This document shows, piece after piece, positions 8,929-17,955 of a stretch of 33,907 nucleotides of DNA. This DNA is from CAYXFZ01 sp964464385. GTDB lineage: Bacteria; Planctomycetota; UBA1135. The notes under the pieces were generated by a model. The model had not been told where the DNA came from. It did not search any database and worked only from the letters and a program-made list of their open reading frames with translations. Made by a program: the position numbers and the translations under genes. The stretch lies in contig CAYXFZ010000013.1 in NCBI GenBank assembly GCA_964464385.1, forward strand, positions 1-33,907, written 5' to 3'. The first letter of the stretch is position 1. Each line of letters starts with the position of its first letter.

Positions 8929-9815
8929 CGTTGCGCCTTCTTGGCCAGGAGGAAATTTTCCGCTGCCTTGTATGAGGAACGAACCATCGGCCCAGAAGCA
9001 CAATACGCAAAGCCGTGTTTTTCGATGGCCACTTGCCGCCAGCGCTCAAACTCGTCGGGGTGAAGATAGCGGTGCACGGTCAGATGCCGGGAAGTAGGCC
9101 GCAAGTATTGCCCCAAGGTAAGAATGTCTACACCGGCGTGGCGCAAATCAGCAAAGGCGCGATCCAAATCCTCATCCCTCTCACCCAAACCCAACATGAT
9201 TGAGGACTTGGTAGTGAGGGTTGGAAGATAGCATTTGGCCTCGGCCAGCACCGCCAACGATTGCTCATACCGCGCCCGCACATCCCGCACATGCCGATGC
9301 AAGGGCGCAGTGGTTTCCAGATTGTGGGCAAAAACATCCAGACCGGAATCGCAGATTTCTTGGACGCAATCCACGCGACCTTGAAAATCGGGCACCAACG
9401 CCTCCACCATCATGTCCGGCCGCCGCTCTTTGAGCAGTCGGATGGTCTTGGCGTAGTGACCCGCACCCAAATCGGGCAAATCGTCGCGGTCCACCGAAGT
9501 CAGGACGATGTAGCGCAAGCGCCGGATATCGGCGGCTTCGGCCGTCTTTTGCGGTTCGTTTGGATCCAGCCAGCCACCTGGGTCGCCACTTTTTACGGCG
9601 CAGAAGCGACAGCCACGGGTGCAAACATCGCCCATGAGCATGATGGTGGCCGTGCCATCGGCCCAGCACTCGCCCAGATTGGGGCATCGCGCCTCTTCGC
9701 AAACGGTAAACAGGCCGCGTTCGCGCAGCATGGAGCGCACTTGGGCCACCGTCTCCCCGGAAGGGAGGCGCATTTTCAGCCAAGGAGGCTTGGGCGAAGA
9801 GGCGGTTTTCACCAT
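8925..9815 (-). CDS. lipA: lipoyl synthase
   Basis: A 296-residue radical-SAM enzyme that inserts two sulfurs into octanoyl-E2 to make the lipoyl cofactor. Both iron-sulfur signatures are complete: the auxiliary-cluster cysteines in CEEARCPNLGEC (39, 44, 50) and the radical-SAM CTRGCRFC (65, 69, 72). The RSSYKA motif near the C-terminus contains the conserved serine that completes auxiliary-cluster ligation. It is the first gene of the operon and overlaps the next gene by ATGA, so cofactor synthesis is coupled to production of the E2 that needs it. No lipB or lplA is seen in the window. The start codon lies only 50 bp from the divergent lyase-like gene, so the promoters of both must fit in or extend beyond that gap. 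Confidence 0.98.
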   Translation of the reverse strand: MVKTASSPKPPWLKMRLPSGETVAQVRSMLRERGLFTVCEEARCPNLGECWADGTATIMLMGDVCTRGCRFCAVKSGDPGGWLDPNEPQKTAEAADIRRLRYIVLTSVDRDDLPDLGAGHYAKTIRLLKERRPDMMVEALVPDFQGRVDCVQEICDSGLDVFAHNLETTAPLHRHVRDVRARYEQSLAVLAEAKCYLPTLTTKSSIMLGLGERDEDLDRAFADLRHAGVDILTLGQYLRPTSRHLTVHRYLHPDEFERWRQVAIEKHGFAYCASGPMVRSSYKAAENFLLAKKAQR

Positions 9816-9865
9816 GCTGTCGAGACGGATTATACGGGGTGCGGAAAAGGGCCCGGGCAGTCACA

Positions 9866-12436
9866 ATGTCGCCCAGAAACATGCTGACCAGCGCAATTGT
9901 TCTGCCCCTCCTTTTCGCTGCGCCTTGCGCGCAAGAGGGAGTCGCGGCACCCGAGCCAAAGGGGGATTCCGCGCTGCCTTGGATTCTCCAAGAAACCTCC
10001 CACCAAGATTTACCGGCCTTGCCCCTGCGGGCCGGGGTCCCACTGGCATCAGGTTCACTCCAAACCGCGGAAGCCGGCGTGTTTTCTTTCGGCGAGATGG
10101 AAATCCCGGTCGCCCTGAGTGTGTCCTCGCGTTGGCCCGATGGTTCGGTGCGTTGGCTGTCGGCTGAATTTCTGGCCCCACCCTTGGCAGCGGGCCAAAC
10201 CCTGACTGGGAAACTGCACTTGGGCAAAGCGGCCGTCTGGCCCAAGACCCCCTGGGAAATCTCTGCGGATGGCCCTCTGCGCGCCCATGGCTTGACCGTG
10301 CAGGTCGCCGGCGGGGAAGGCGAGCTTTTCCAATTGGAGGGCGGGGGCCTGTCCGCACCGCTTGGATTCTCCTTTTCTGCCCGCACTTTGGAAGGCGGGG
10401 CCGTGCAAACTTGGCATCGAACCGGGAATCGGCTGGAAGAATCCACCGCCTTCTCGGCAACTTGGCGACTGGAAGACGAGGCCCGCAACAACCTAGGCCG
10501 GCCCGTGCTGCGCATGATCACGCGCCTGACCTTGCATCGTGGCAGCAGCGCGGTCCACTTGGCACAAACTGTGGAGGTCCTGGCCGGCTTGCATGCCGAT
10601 CCGCAATGGACCTTGCACCTTCCCCTGAAGGCCACCGCCAAAGATGCCGACTTCCGCCGCTTGGGGCTACGGACAACACGCGCCGGCGGCAAACCCGCGC
10701 GCAATGACTTTGGCTCCTCTTGGGAGGAGGCGGGTTGCACTCTCGCCGTCACCGATTTTCGTCAGCTCTTCCCGGGTGGTTTCCGCCGCCACGCCGGCGG
10801 ACTGGACCTCCTTTTCAGTTGTCCACGGCCCGAAGACAAGTTGGTCCTCGCCCGCGGCTTCGCTCGCACCATGCACCTCTGGCTCTGGCTTGGCGAGGAT
10901 CGGCCCACCGCCCAGCAGGCCGAGGCCCATGCCGATCATCCCGTCTTTCCGCACACTTCAGCCGAAAGGGCCTGCGCCAGCGAGGCCTATGGACGCCTAC
11001 GACCTGCGGATGCCAAGGGCTCCCTCGGCCGCGCGATCCGAAATTCCGTGGATCGCCTCTTCCGCCGCGCCGAATCTCGACCGGGACACTTTGGTTTCGT
11101 GCACTGGGGTGATTTTTACGATGGGGAGCACACTCTGAGTTACTCCGGCCACCTCGACCAAGAATACGATCCAGCCTTGGTCATGCACCTGGAGTTCGCG
11201 CGCACGGGAAATCCCGTTTTCATGGATCGCGCCATGCCCTTGGCCCGCCATTACGCCGATGTGGACATTTGTCACAACGGCGGCAGCTTTCAGCACCGCG
11301 CCTCGCGACACCGCATGGAATCCTGGATTGCCGACATTGTGGCTCGTGGAGTGCGCAAGTCCGTGGAATCGGCCAAGGGCTGGGATGGCACGCCGGCCAC
11401 CATGCTGAAGTTGGCGCGCAAGCACAGTCCAGGTTTGGCTCGGGTTGCAGCCGCCGCCGTCCAGCCGCTTTTGGATGAGGGCGCCTCCGACGAAGAAATC
11501 CTGGATCTTGGCTTTCGGGCCATTGCCCTTTCCACGGTACGCGGCATTGTTGGCAAGTTGCAGAGCGGAATGGAGGAAGGGGAAGAAATCTCGCCCAAGG
11601 ATTTTTGCGCCGGCGTGGCAAGAAACAAGACGGCGCGGGATTACGGCTTTAAAGATGCCGAAGTTGCCTTCCGCCCCTTCTTTGATCGATATGGCGGTTC
11701 CTGGGATGAATTTCCCTCCTTCCATGTGGACACAAGCGTGTTGGCCGATACCCGACACACGGGCGGACACTCCTTGGTGGAAAGCGTGGTCTTTGCCTGG
11801 TGGCAAACCGGCGATTTGCGTTTGCGAGAGGTTTTCTTGCGCGTGGCGCGCTATCACGCCGAAATTTTGGTTGCCCAAGAGTTGGATGTCTTGAGGGCGG
11901 CCGTCAAACGAGAGGGTCGGCCGCGCACGCGGACGGTGGCCTGGCCGATTTTGAATCTCGTGCGCTTGTCGGAGGCATTGGAGGGCATGGAGGGACAAGA
12001 AGATCTGCTGAAGGCTGTCCAAGCGGCGGCGGACGAGGCCGCGGCGGCGCTCATTCAAGTCCCCTTGGATCAGCACGACGGCAGCATTCATGCCGGCATC
12101 ACGATGGAGGCCCTTGCCCGCTTGCATCAGCACACCCAAAATGCGGAGGTGGCCGAATATTTAACCGGCCTCGCTCGTCATTGGGCCAAACACAACTACG
12201 ACCCGCGGCAACGCGGTTTCCGCTACAAGCCACGGCCCGATAGTCCGGGCGCCTTGGGGTTTACTGGGCTCGTTTGTTTCGGCATGGCTTACGCCATGAG
12301 CCTTGAACCCGACCGGGACACGCAAAAGATTTTGGAAAAGGCCTGGCGTGCTTTGCCCAAGGCCCAAGCTCTGGCCAAACCCTTCGCCATGTCCTTTCGC
12401 GGCGCCGCTCGGGCCGCCTGGTATCTGGACAACTAG
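9866..12436 (+). CDS. secreted exo-rhamnogalacturonan-lyase-like protein (PcRGLX/YetA type)
   Basis: About 856 residues with an N-terminal export signal (MLTSAIVLPLLFAAPCAQ). The region following it (LPLRAGVPLASGSLQ...FSFGEMEIPVALSVSSRWPDGSVRWLSAEF) matches the first domain of PcRGLX/YetA-like exo-rhamnogalacturonan lyases, in which the phrase RWPDGSVRW is characteristic. The middle is beta-rich. The last 450 residues are helical with aromatic and His-rich stretches (FVHWGDFYDGEHTL, HLDQEYDP, DTRHTGGHSLVESV), as in an alpha/alpha toroid catalytic domain. Role: degradation of a pectin-like or other acidic polysaccharide in the periplasm; the substrate is inferred from family only. An in-frame GTG at 9839 would add nine residues; ATG 9866 gives the better signal peptide. 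It ends 18 bp from the convergent mutS stop. Confidence 0.7.
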   Translation: MSPRNMLTSAIVLPLLFAAPCAQEGVAAPEPKGDSALPWILQETSHQDLPALPLRAGVPLASGSLQTAEAGVFSFGEMEIPVALSVSSRWPDGSVRWLSAEFLAPPLAAGQTLTGKLHLGKAAVWPKTPWEISADGPLRAHGLTVQVAGGEGELFQLEGGGLSAPLGFSFSARTLEGGAVQTWHRTGNRLEESTAFSATWRLEDEARNNLGRPVLRMITRLTLHRGSSAVHLAQTVEVLAGLHADPQWTLHLPLKATAKDADFRRLGLRTTRAGGKPARNDFGSSWEEAGCTLAVTDFRQLFPGGFRRHAGGLDLLFSCPRPEDKLVLARGFARTMHLWLWLGEDRPTAQQAEAHADHPVFPHTSAERACASEAYGRLRPADAKGSLGRAIRNSVDRLFRRAESRPGHFGFVHWGDFYDGEHTLSYSGHLDQEYDPALVMHLEFARTGNPVFMDRAMPLARHYADVDICHNGGSFQHRASRHRMESWIADIVARGVRKSVESAKGWDGTPATMLKLARKHSPGLARVAAAAVQPLLDEGASDEEILDLGFRAIALSTVRGIVGKLQSGMEEGEEISPKDFCAGVARNKTARDYGFKDAEVAFRPFFDRYGGSWDEFPSFHVDTSVLADTRHTGGHSLVESVVFAWWQTGDLRLREVFLRVARYHAEILVAQELDVLRAAVKREGRPRTRTVAWPILNLVRLSEALEGMEGQEDLLKAVQAAADEAAAALIQVPLDQHDGSIHAGITMEALARLHQHTQNAEVAEYLTGLARHWAKHNYDPRQRGFRYKPRPDSPGALGFTGLVCFGMAYAMSLEPDRDTQKILEKAWRALPKAQALAKPFAMSFRGAARAAWYLDN

Positions 12437-12454
12437 CTCAAACCGAGCCCAGGC

Positions 12455-15079
12455 TCAGGACGATTCCAGAGCCGACCGGACCCGGAGCAACATTTTCCAG
12501 GCTTCGATCGGCGGCAAGGAATCCAAATCCAGGGCGCGAATTTCGGCGGCCAAGGCGGGTTCGTTCTCCTTCAGCAAGTCGAACAATGAAACCTGCACCA
12601 CGCTTAGCTTCGGGTCGTGCGTGGCATGCTTAGCCAAAATCCGACGCGACAAGCCTTCTTCATCCCGCTCCAAGCGGGCCAATACTTCCTTGGCCCGCTC
12701 CAAGACCGCCGGCGGAATCCCGGCAAGACGCGCCACATGGACACCGTAGCTGCGGTCGGTACCGCCCTCCTCAATGCGGTGCAAAAAGACAATGTCCTCA
12801 CCCCACTCGCGAACCGCTACATTCATGTTGCGCGCGGAGTCCAACGCCTCTGCCAAATCCGTGAGTTGGTGGTAATGCGTAGCGAAGAGACAACGAGCGC
12901 CCAGGCGATCGTGCACCTCTTCGCACACCGCCCAAGCAATGGCTAGACCATCAAAGGTGCTTGTGCCACGACCGACCTCGTCCAAGAGCAGCAAGGAGGA
13001 CTCGGTAGCGCCGCGCAAAATACCGGCCGTCTCCACCATTTCCACCATAAAGGTGGATTGACCCCGGGAAATGTCGTCGCCGGAACCCAAACGAGTAAAA
13101 ATGCGATCGACAACGGCAATGCGCGTCTTCTTGGCGGGCACGAAGGAACCGACTTGCGCCAACAACACGATTAGGGCCGTCTGCCGCAACCAAGTGCTCT
13201 TGCCGCTCATGTTGGGGCCGGTCAACACCACGAGCCTGGAGTCGGCATCGAGTTTGGTGTCGTTGGGGACAAAGGGTTCGCCAAGGAGCGCCGACTCGAC
13301 CACCGGATGTCGGCCCTCGGAAATTTCCAGAGTTCGCCCAGGCGGGAGAATTTCCGGGCGAGTCCAGGCGTGCTCCACGGCCGCGCAGGCCAGACCGGCC
13401 AAGGCGTCCAGTTCGGCAACAGCCATTGCAGTTTGCAGAATGCGGGGCAACTCGACGGCCACGGTCTTCCGCAGCTGGCTGAAGATTTGATGCTCCAAGT
13501 CGCGGGCCTTTTCCTCGGCCCCGAAGACCTTAGCTTCGTATTCCTTGAGTTCCGGAGTGACAAAACGCTCGGCGTTTTTGAGCGTTTGCTTGCGAACGTA
13601 ATCAGCCGGAACGTTTTGGCTCTGGGCACGAGAGACTTCAATGTAATAACCAAAAACGCGATTGAAGCCGACCTTGAGCGTGCTCATGCCCATTCGTTTG
13701 GCCTCCCGCACCTGCAACTCGGCCAAATAATCTTTGCCGCCCTTGGCGAGGGCGCGAAGCTCGTCCAAGTCGGGGTGAAATCCATCTCGCACGACCCCAC
13801 CTTCACTGAGGGTGAGGGGGGGAGAATCCAGCAGAGTCCGCAGGATTTCTGCCGCCGTCTCGGAGCACGGATCCAGGCGCTGGCGCACGGTGTCGAGTGC
13901 CGGAGCTTGGTCCTCGCCCAGGATTTTCCGGAGTTTGGGAACCCGATCCAAGGCTAGGGCAATGCCAAGGAGATCCCGAGGGTTGCCGCCACCGCCTGCA
14001 AGCCGAGCGGCGGCGCGTTCGAGGTCGCCAAAACCATCCAGTGCTTCACCCACTCCGCGGCGCACCTCGTCATCGGCATGCAGCGCAGTGACCGCCTCTT
14101 GCCGGATCAAGATGGCGTCTTGCTCACAGAGCGGCTCGAGCAACCAATCCCGCAGCTGCCGCCCACCCATCGGCGTGCTGGTTCGATCCACGACCGCGAG
14201 CAAGGTGTTTTGGCGACCGCCATCTTTTTGCGAGCGCACGATTTCCAAGGTGCGGCGCGTGGCCCCATCCAGGGCCAAATGACGATCGGGTTGATGGACA
14301 TGCAGATCGCGGACCTGTTCGAGGGCAGATTTTTGGTGGTCACGCAGAAAGCGCAACAAGGCACCACAAGCCCCCAAGATGGCCGGCTGATTTTCAATGC
14401 CAAAGGCTTCCAGGGAAGAGGTGTGCAGTTGCTCAGTCAAATCGCGCGCCCCATCTCGCGGATCAAACTCCCAAGTAGGACGCTGACAAAGGGGCAAGCC
14501 TGCCTGCTGCACTTCGGCGGCAAGGGGGTGGTCCTCGGGAAGAACAACTTCCGCGGGTTCAATGCGAGTCAACTCTTCGGCGAACCGATGAGCAGCAACT
14601 CGTGAGCAGCGAAAACTTCCGGTCGAAATGTCGGCCCAAGCCAAACCGATCTCGCCGTTTTCCTCGGGGCTGGCGGCGAGTACAAAGAGCGGTCGGTTGC
14701 CAGACAGGGCGTCGTCTTCCACCAAAGTGCCGGGCGAAACCACGCGCACCACATCCCGGTCCACGATGCCCTTGACCTCGCGGGGATCCTGCAATTGTTC
14801 ACAAATGGCAACCGTGTGGCCAGCGCGCACCAAGCGCACGAGATAGTTTTCGAATGCACGCACGGGTACGCCAGCCATGGGCACTTTTTTGGCCTTGTCG
14901 CGGGCCGTCAAGGCCAAACCTAGCACCTCGGCTGCCACCTTGGCGTCCTCAAAAAACATTTCATAAAAATCGCCCATCCGGAAGAAGAGCAGAGCGTCGG
15001 GGTGCTTCTTCTTGGCGGCGTGGAACTGCCGCATCATGGGCGTATCCTCGACGCGCGGGGGGGATGCGGCGCGGGTCAA
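12455..15079 (-). CDS. mutS: DNA mismatch repair protein MutS
   Basis: An 874-residue full-length MutS, the ATPase that recognises mismatches. The mismatch-wedge motif is present near the N-terminus (MGDFYEMFFEDA; Phe38-x-Glu40). The connector, lever and clamp regions follow. The ATPase domain has Walker A at 621-629 (GPNMSGKST), Walker B (LLLLDE, ending near 701) and the FATHYH stretch. Close to the C-terminus QVSLF (from residue 829) resembles the beta-clamp-binding pentapeptide of MutS proteins. No MutL is in the window. The gene is divergent from the acyl-CoA dehydrogenase with a 110-bp gap, and appears to be monocistronic. Confidence 0.98.
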   Translation of the reverse strand: MTRAASPPRVEDTPMMRQFHAAKKKHPDALLFFRMGDFYEMFFEDAKVAAEVLGLALTARDKAKKVPMAGVPVRAFENYLVRLVRAGHTVAICEQLQDPREVKGIVDRDVVRVVSPGTLVEDDALSGNRPLFVLAASPEENGEIGLAWADISTGSFRCSRVAAHRFAEELTRIEPAEVVLPEDHPLAAEVQQAGLPLCQRPTWEFDPRDGARDLTEQLHTSSLEAFGIENQPAILGACGALLRFLRDHQKSALEQVRDLHVHQPDRHLALDGATRRTLEIVRSQKDGGRQNTLLAVVDRTSTPMGGRQLRDWLLEPLCEQDAILIRQEAVTALHADDEVRRGVGEALDGFGDLERAAARLAGGGGNPRDLLGIALALDRVPKLRKILGEDQAPALDTVRQRLDPCSETAAEILRTLLDSPPLTLSEGGVVRDGFHPDLDELRALAKGGKDYLAELQVREAKRMGMSTLKVGFNRVFGYYIEVSRAQSQNVPADYVRKQTLKNAERFVTPELKEYEAKVFGAEEKARDLEHQIFSQLRKTVAVELPRILQTAMAVAELDALAGLACAAVEHAWTRPEILPPGRTLEISEGRHPVVESALLGEPFVPNDTKLDADSRLVVLTGPNMSGKSTWLRQTALIVLLAQVGSFVPAKKTRIAVVDRIFTRLGSGDDISRGQSTFMVEMVETAGILRGATESSLLLLDEVGRGTSTFDGLAIAWAVCEEVHDRLGARCLFATHYHQLTDLAEALDSARNMNVAVREWGEDIVFLHRIEEGGTDRSYGVHVARLAGIPPAVLERAKEVLARLERDEEGLSRRILAKHATHDPKLSVVQVSLFDLLKENEPALAAEIRALDLDSLPPIEAWKMLLRVRSALESS

Positions 15080-15189
15080 TTTTATTTCGCCGACGGAATC
15101 GGCCTCCCGATTCTAACGACCCGCAGGCGCCCGACGCGCCGCTAGAATCCCATTCCTTCTCTCTCCCCGCCCGAAAGCACCCCCCCCTC

Positions 15190-16431
15190 ATGGGACTCCC
15201 CAACATTCAATTCACGGACGAACACCACCGCCTAGTGGAAATCGCCAACAGGATCGCCCGCGAGCATCTCGTTCCCAATGCCGCCAAGCATGATCGCGAG
15301 CGCAGTTTCAACGAGGCCGCTTTCTCGGCCTGCTGCGAGGCCGGCCTGCTCGGCATTTGGATACCCAAGGCTTATGGGGGCTCGGAAGATGGCGTTTTGG
15401 GCCTGGCCCTCGTCGTGGAAGAGCTCTCCAAGGCCGACCCGGCCTTTGGCGTCGCTTTTGCCGTCAACGCGCTTGGTTCCTTCCCTATCATCGTGGGCGG
15501 TACCGATGAACAGAAGGAAAAGTACCTGCCACGTGTCGCCGCTGGGGAAGCCGCCTGCGCCTTCGCCCTGTCCGAAAAGTTTGCCGGCTCGGACGCCGGT
15601 GGCCTTTCTGTGCGCGCCCTGAAAGTGGACGGCGGCTGGAAAATCCACGGCGAGAAAAAGTGGACGACCAATGGATCGCGCGCCAACATCATCACCTGCT
15701 TTGCCGTGACCGATCCCGAGTCTCGCTCGCGCCGCATTTCCGCTTTCATTGTCGAGAACACCGACGAGGGCTTCTCCATCCTCAAGGAAGAAAACAGCAT
15801 GGGAATCCGTTCGGTTCCCGTTTGCGAAACCGGCTATGACGGGGTCTTCCTGGCCGACGATCGACTTCTGGGTGGCAAACCCGGCCTTGGCTTCAAGCAC
15901 TCCATGATGACTTTGGATTTGGCTCGGCCCGGGGTAGCCTCGCAAGCCGTGGGCACGGCTGCGGGCGCCATGGAGTTGGCCAACACCTACGCCTGCCGAC
16001 GCAAGCAATTTGGCAAACCGATTGGCTCCTTTCAGATGGTGCAAGCCATGCTCGCCGACATGGCCATGAAGACAGAGGCCGCCCGCTGGTTGGTCTATGC
16101 CTGCGCCTCGGCCGCCGACACCGGCGACATGAAAGCCGTCAACAAACTGGCTGCCATGTCAAAGTGCTTCGCAACTGATGTTGCCGTGGCCGTGGCCACC
16201 GACGCGGTGCAAATCTTCGGTGGTTATGGCTTCATGGAAGATTATCCCATTGCCAAGTTCTACCGGGACGCCAAGATTTTGCAGATCTACGAGGGCACCA
16301 ATCAGGTGCAGCGCTTGGTCATCGCTCGCAATCTCATGAAGGACGCCAACTCCTACGATTATCTCAACGAGGTCATCCCAGAGGAATCGCAGGCCACTTA
16401 CGGCGCTGAATACGAGATCGCCAATACCTGA
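15190..16431 (+). CDS. acyl-CoA dehydrogenase
   Basis: A 413-residue FAD-dependent acyl-CoA dehydrogenase that forms the alpha,beta double bond of an acyl-CoA and passes electrons to ETF. Seen: the CAFALSEKFAGSDAGG flavin/substrate signature, WKIHGEKKWTTNG, the family block RKQFGKPIGSFQMVQ, IFGGYGFMEDYP, and the terminal QIYEGTNQVQR, whose Glu368 is the catalytic base in short-chain and butyryl-type members. ATG 15190 directly precedes the conserved N-terminal helix; the frame extends upstream of it but only through mutS-promoter sequence. Its stop overlaps the start of the next gene (TGATG at 16429-16433). Substrate is not decidable. Branched acyl-CoA products of the 2-oxoacid dehydrogenase encoded nearby are a reasonable guess. 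Confidence 0.95.
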   Translation: MGLPNIQFTDEHHRLVEIANRIAREHLVPNAAKHDRERSFNEAAFSACCEAGLLGIWIPKAYGGSEDGVLGLALVVEELSKADPAFGVAFAVNALGSFPIIVGGTDEQKEKYLPRVAAGEAACAFALSEKFAGSDAGGLSVRALKVDGGWKIHGEKKWTTNGSRANIITCFAVTDPESRSRRISAFIVENTDEGFSILKEENSMGIRSVPVCETGYDGVFLADDRLLGGKPGLGFKHSMMTLDLARPGVASQAVGTAAGAMELANTYACRRKQFGKPIGSFQMVQAMLADMAMKTEAARWLVYACASAADTGDMKAVNKLAAMSKCFATDVAVAVATDAVQIFGGYGFMEDYPIAKFYRDAKILQIYEGTNQVQRLVIARNLMKDANSYDYLNEVIPEESQATYGAEYEIANT

Positions 16432-17396
16432 TGGCCCTGCCGCGCATCCTTCTTTCTTGGTGCCTTGTCCTCCTTGGCGCCGCCTGTGGGTCCGACACCG
16501 CTCCCCCCGCGGAAATCCAAGCCGCTACGGAAACCGTAACGACTGCTGCAACGGGAAAACCCGCCTTCCTCTGGAAGGTAGCCTCGTCCGGGGCCAAAGA
16601 CGCCTACTTGTTCGGCACCATGCATGCTGGAGATCCTCGCTTCCTCGAATTCAACCCCGAGGTTCAGAGGGCATTGGATGCCGTCGATGCGGTTTACACC
16701 GAACTGGAGATGGACAAGAAGGACGACCTAGCCTCTTCCTTGGCCGGTAGCGTGCAACTCCCTGCTGGGAAAACTTTGTCCGATTTCGTGGAAAAAGAAG
16801 TACTCGACGGACTCGATATTCTTCTCGGCGATTTCGGCATGTCCACCGCCATGTTGCAATCCATGCGTCCCGTCATGGTTTCTATGATTCTCCAGCTCAT
16901 GCCTCTTCAAGAGCGATACGGGGACGCCGAGGCGTTGGACGTCGTCCTTTACGCCCAGGCCAAAGAAGCAGGCAAGGAAGTCGGCGGAATTGAAGTCATT
17001 GAAGAGCAACTTGTTGTGTTCAATGCCCTGACGGATGAAGAATCCGGACAGGCCCTAAAGAAGGTGGTGGACATGCTCCTTCAAGACAAGGAAGAGGGCC
17101 GGGACCGCATTGGAGAAATGGTCGAGCATTATCTTTCCGGAAGCGAGGAGCGCTTACTGGGCACTCTTTTGGAAAAATACGATCCGGAAGATCCGCTCGA
17201 TGCCAAAGCGATGGAGGCCATTTTGTACGTCCGCAATGCGCACATGGCGGACCGGATCGCCCAAAAGATCCGCGCCAATCCTGAGAAATCTTATTTCTTT
17301 GCTTTCGGCGCCCTGCACTTTCTGGGCGAAAGAAGCGTCGTCACGAAACTGCAAGACGCCGGCCTGAAAGTAACCCGCCTTTCCCTCCCGGGCTAA
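16431..17396 (+). CDS. TraB/GumN-family lipoprotein
   Basis: A 321-residue protein with a lipoprotein signal (lipobox LGAAC, lipidated Cys19), followed by a Thr/Ala-rich linker. The core is a TraB/PrgY/GumN domain. Its two diagnostic G-x-x-H motifs are both present: GTMH at residues 62-65 in AYLFGTMHAGD and GALH at 293-296 in FFAFGALHFLGE. Members of this family resemble Tiki-type metalloproteases, and the two histidines plus nearby glutamates (YTELEMD) are the probable metal site. Translation is coupled to the acyl-CoA dehydrogenase by a one-base overlap, although no functional link is obvious. Location: outer or inner membrane, facing the periplasm. Confidence 0.88.
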   Translation: MALPRILLSWCLVLLGAACGSDTAPPAEIQAATETVTTAATGKPAFLWKVASSGAKDAYLFGTMHAGDPRFLEFNPEVQRALDAVDAVYTELEMDKKDDLASSLAGSVQLPAGKTLSDFVEKEVLDGLDILLGDFGMSTAMLQSMRPVMVSMILQLMPLQERYGDAEALDVVLYAQAKEAGKEVGGIEVIEEQLVVFNALTDEESGQALKKVVDMLLQDKEEGRDRIGEMVEHYLSGSEERLLGTLLEKYDPEDPLDAKAMEAILYVRNAHMADRIAQKIRANPEKSYFFAFGALHFLGERSVVTKLQDAGLKVTRLSLPG

Positions 17397-17546
17397 TTCC
17401 GTATAAGGTGGGCACGATTGGCGGATAAGACTTGCCCCATCCGCCAAGCTAGGAAACCGCCAAGACTACGGTCAATTTCCATCCACGAGCTTGGGAAAAG
17501 GGAGGAGTTGCAGATTCAGTAGACATCAATCAAACAAAACCGCGAA

Positions 17547-17927
17547 TCACTTGTCGCCGTCCACCGAGATGCTGCCGGGACCAGCAAGCAAAAAGGTGAG
17601 CGCAGCGGCCAAGTAAAGGAAGGCAAGTTCGCCGCCGACTTCGGGATCCCAAGGCAGTCCGGGATGAACCTGCCATAGAGCGACGGCCATGACCACGGCG
17701 ACGGCACCGGCAGCCCAGCGGGTATAAAGCCCAAGCACAATGAGAATACCGCCGATGAATTCGGATAGCCCGGCGGCCCAAGCCCAGAAGACTGGAACCG
17801 GCCATCCCCAGCCGGTAATCATTTCGGTCATGTTTGGGATACCATCCTCAAACAACTTGCTGTAACCATGGAATCCACAGCCGATGCCGACGGCCAGGCG
17901 AAGAAGGAGGAAGCCGAATGCGTTCAC
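17547..17927 (-). CDS. DoxX-family membrane protein
   Basis: A 126-residue protein with four predicted membrane helices (FGFLLLRLAVGIGCGFHGYSK; the WAWAAGLSEFIGGILIVLGL stretch; GAVAVVMAVALWQ; LAFLYLAAALTFLLAG). The order and the early RLAVG...HGYSKLF motif are those of the DoxX/SURF4-like family of small quinone- or redox-associated proteins. I take the GTG at 17927 as start: it is preceded by AGGA eight bases upstream and follows the glycosylase stop by 28 bp. The longer in-frame extension to 18080 runs antiparallel to nothing but overlaps the glycosylase coding frame and lacks family features. Probably co-transcribed with the glycosylase. Confidence 0.85.
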   Translation of the reverse strand: MNAFGFLLLRLAVGIGCGFHGYSKLFEDGIPNMTEMITGWGWPVPVFWAWAAGLSEFIGGILIVLGLYTRWAAGAVAVVMAVALWQVHPGLPWDPEVGGELAFLYLAAALTFLLAGPGSISVDGDK

Positions 17928-17955
17928 AAAAAGGATCCTAGCGGTGCGAGACCGG

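Noticed and set aside
12433..12470. Intrinsic terminator between the lyase-like gene and mutS
   Set aside because: GAGCC-CA-GGCTC is only a 5-bp stem with a two-base loop and no T tract, too weak to call.
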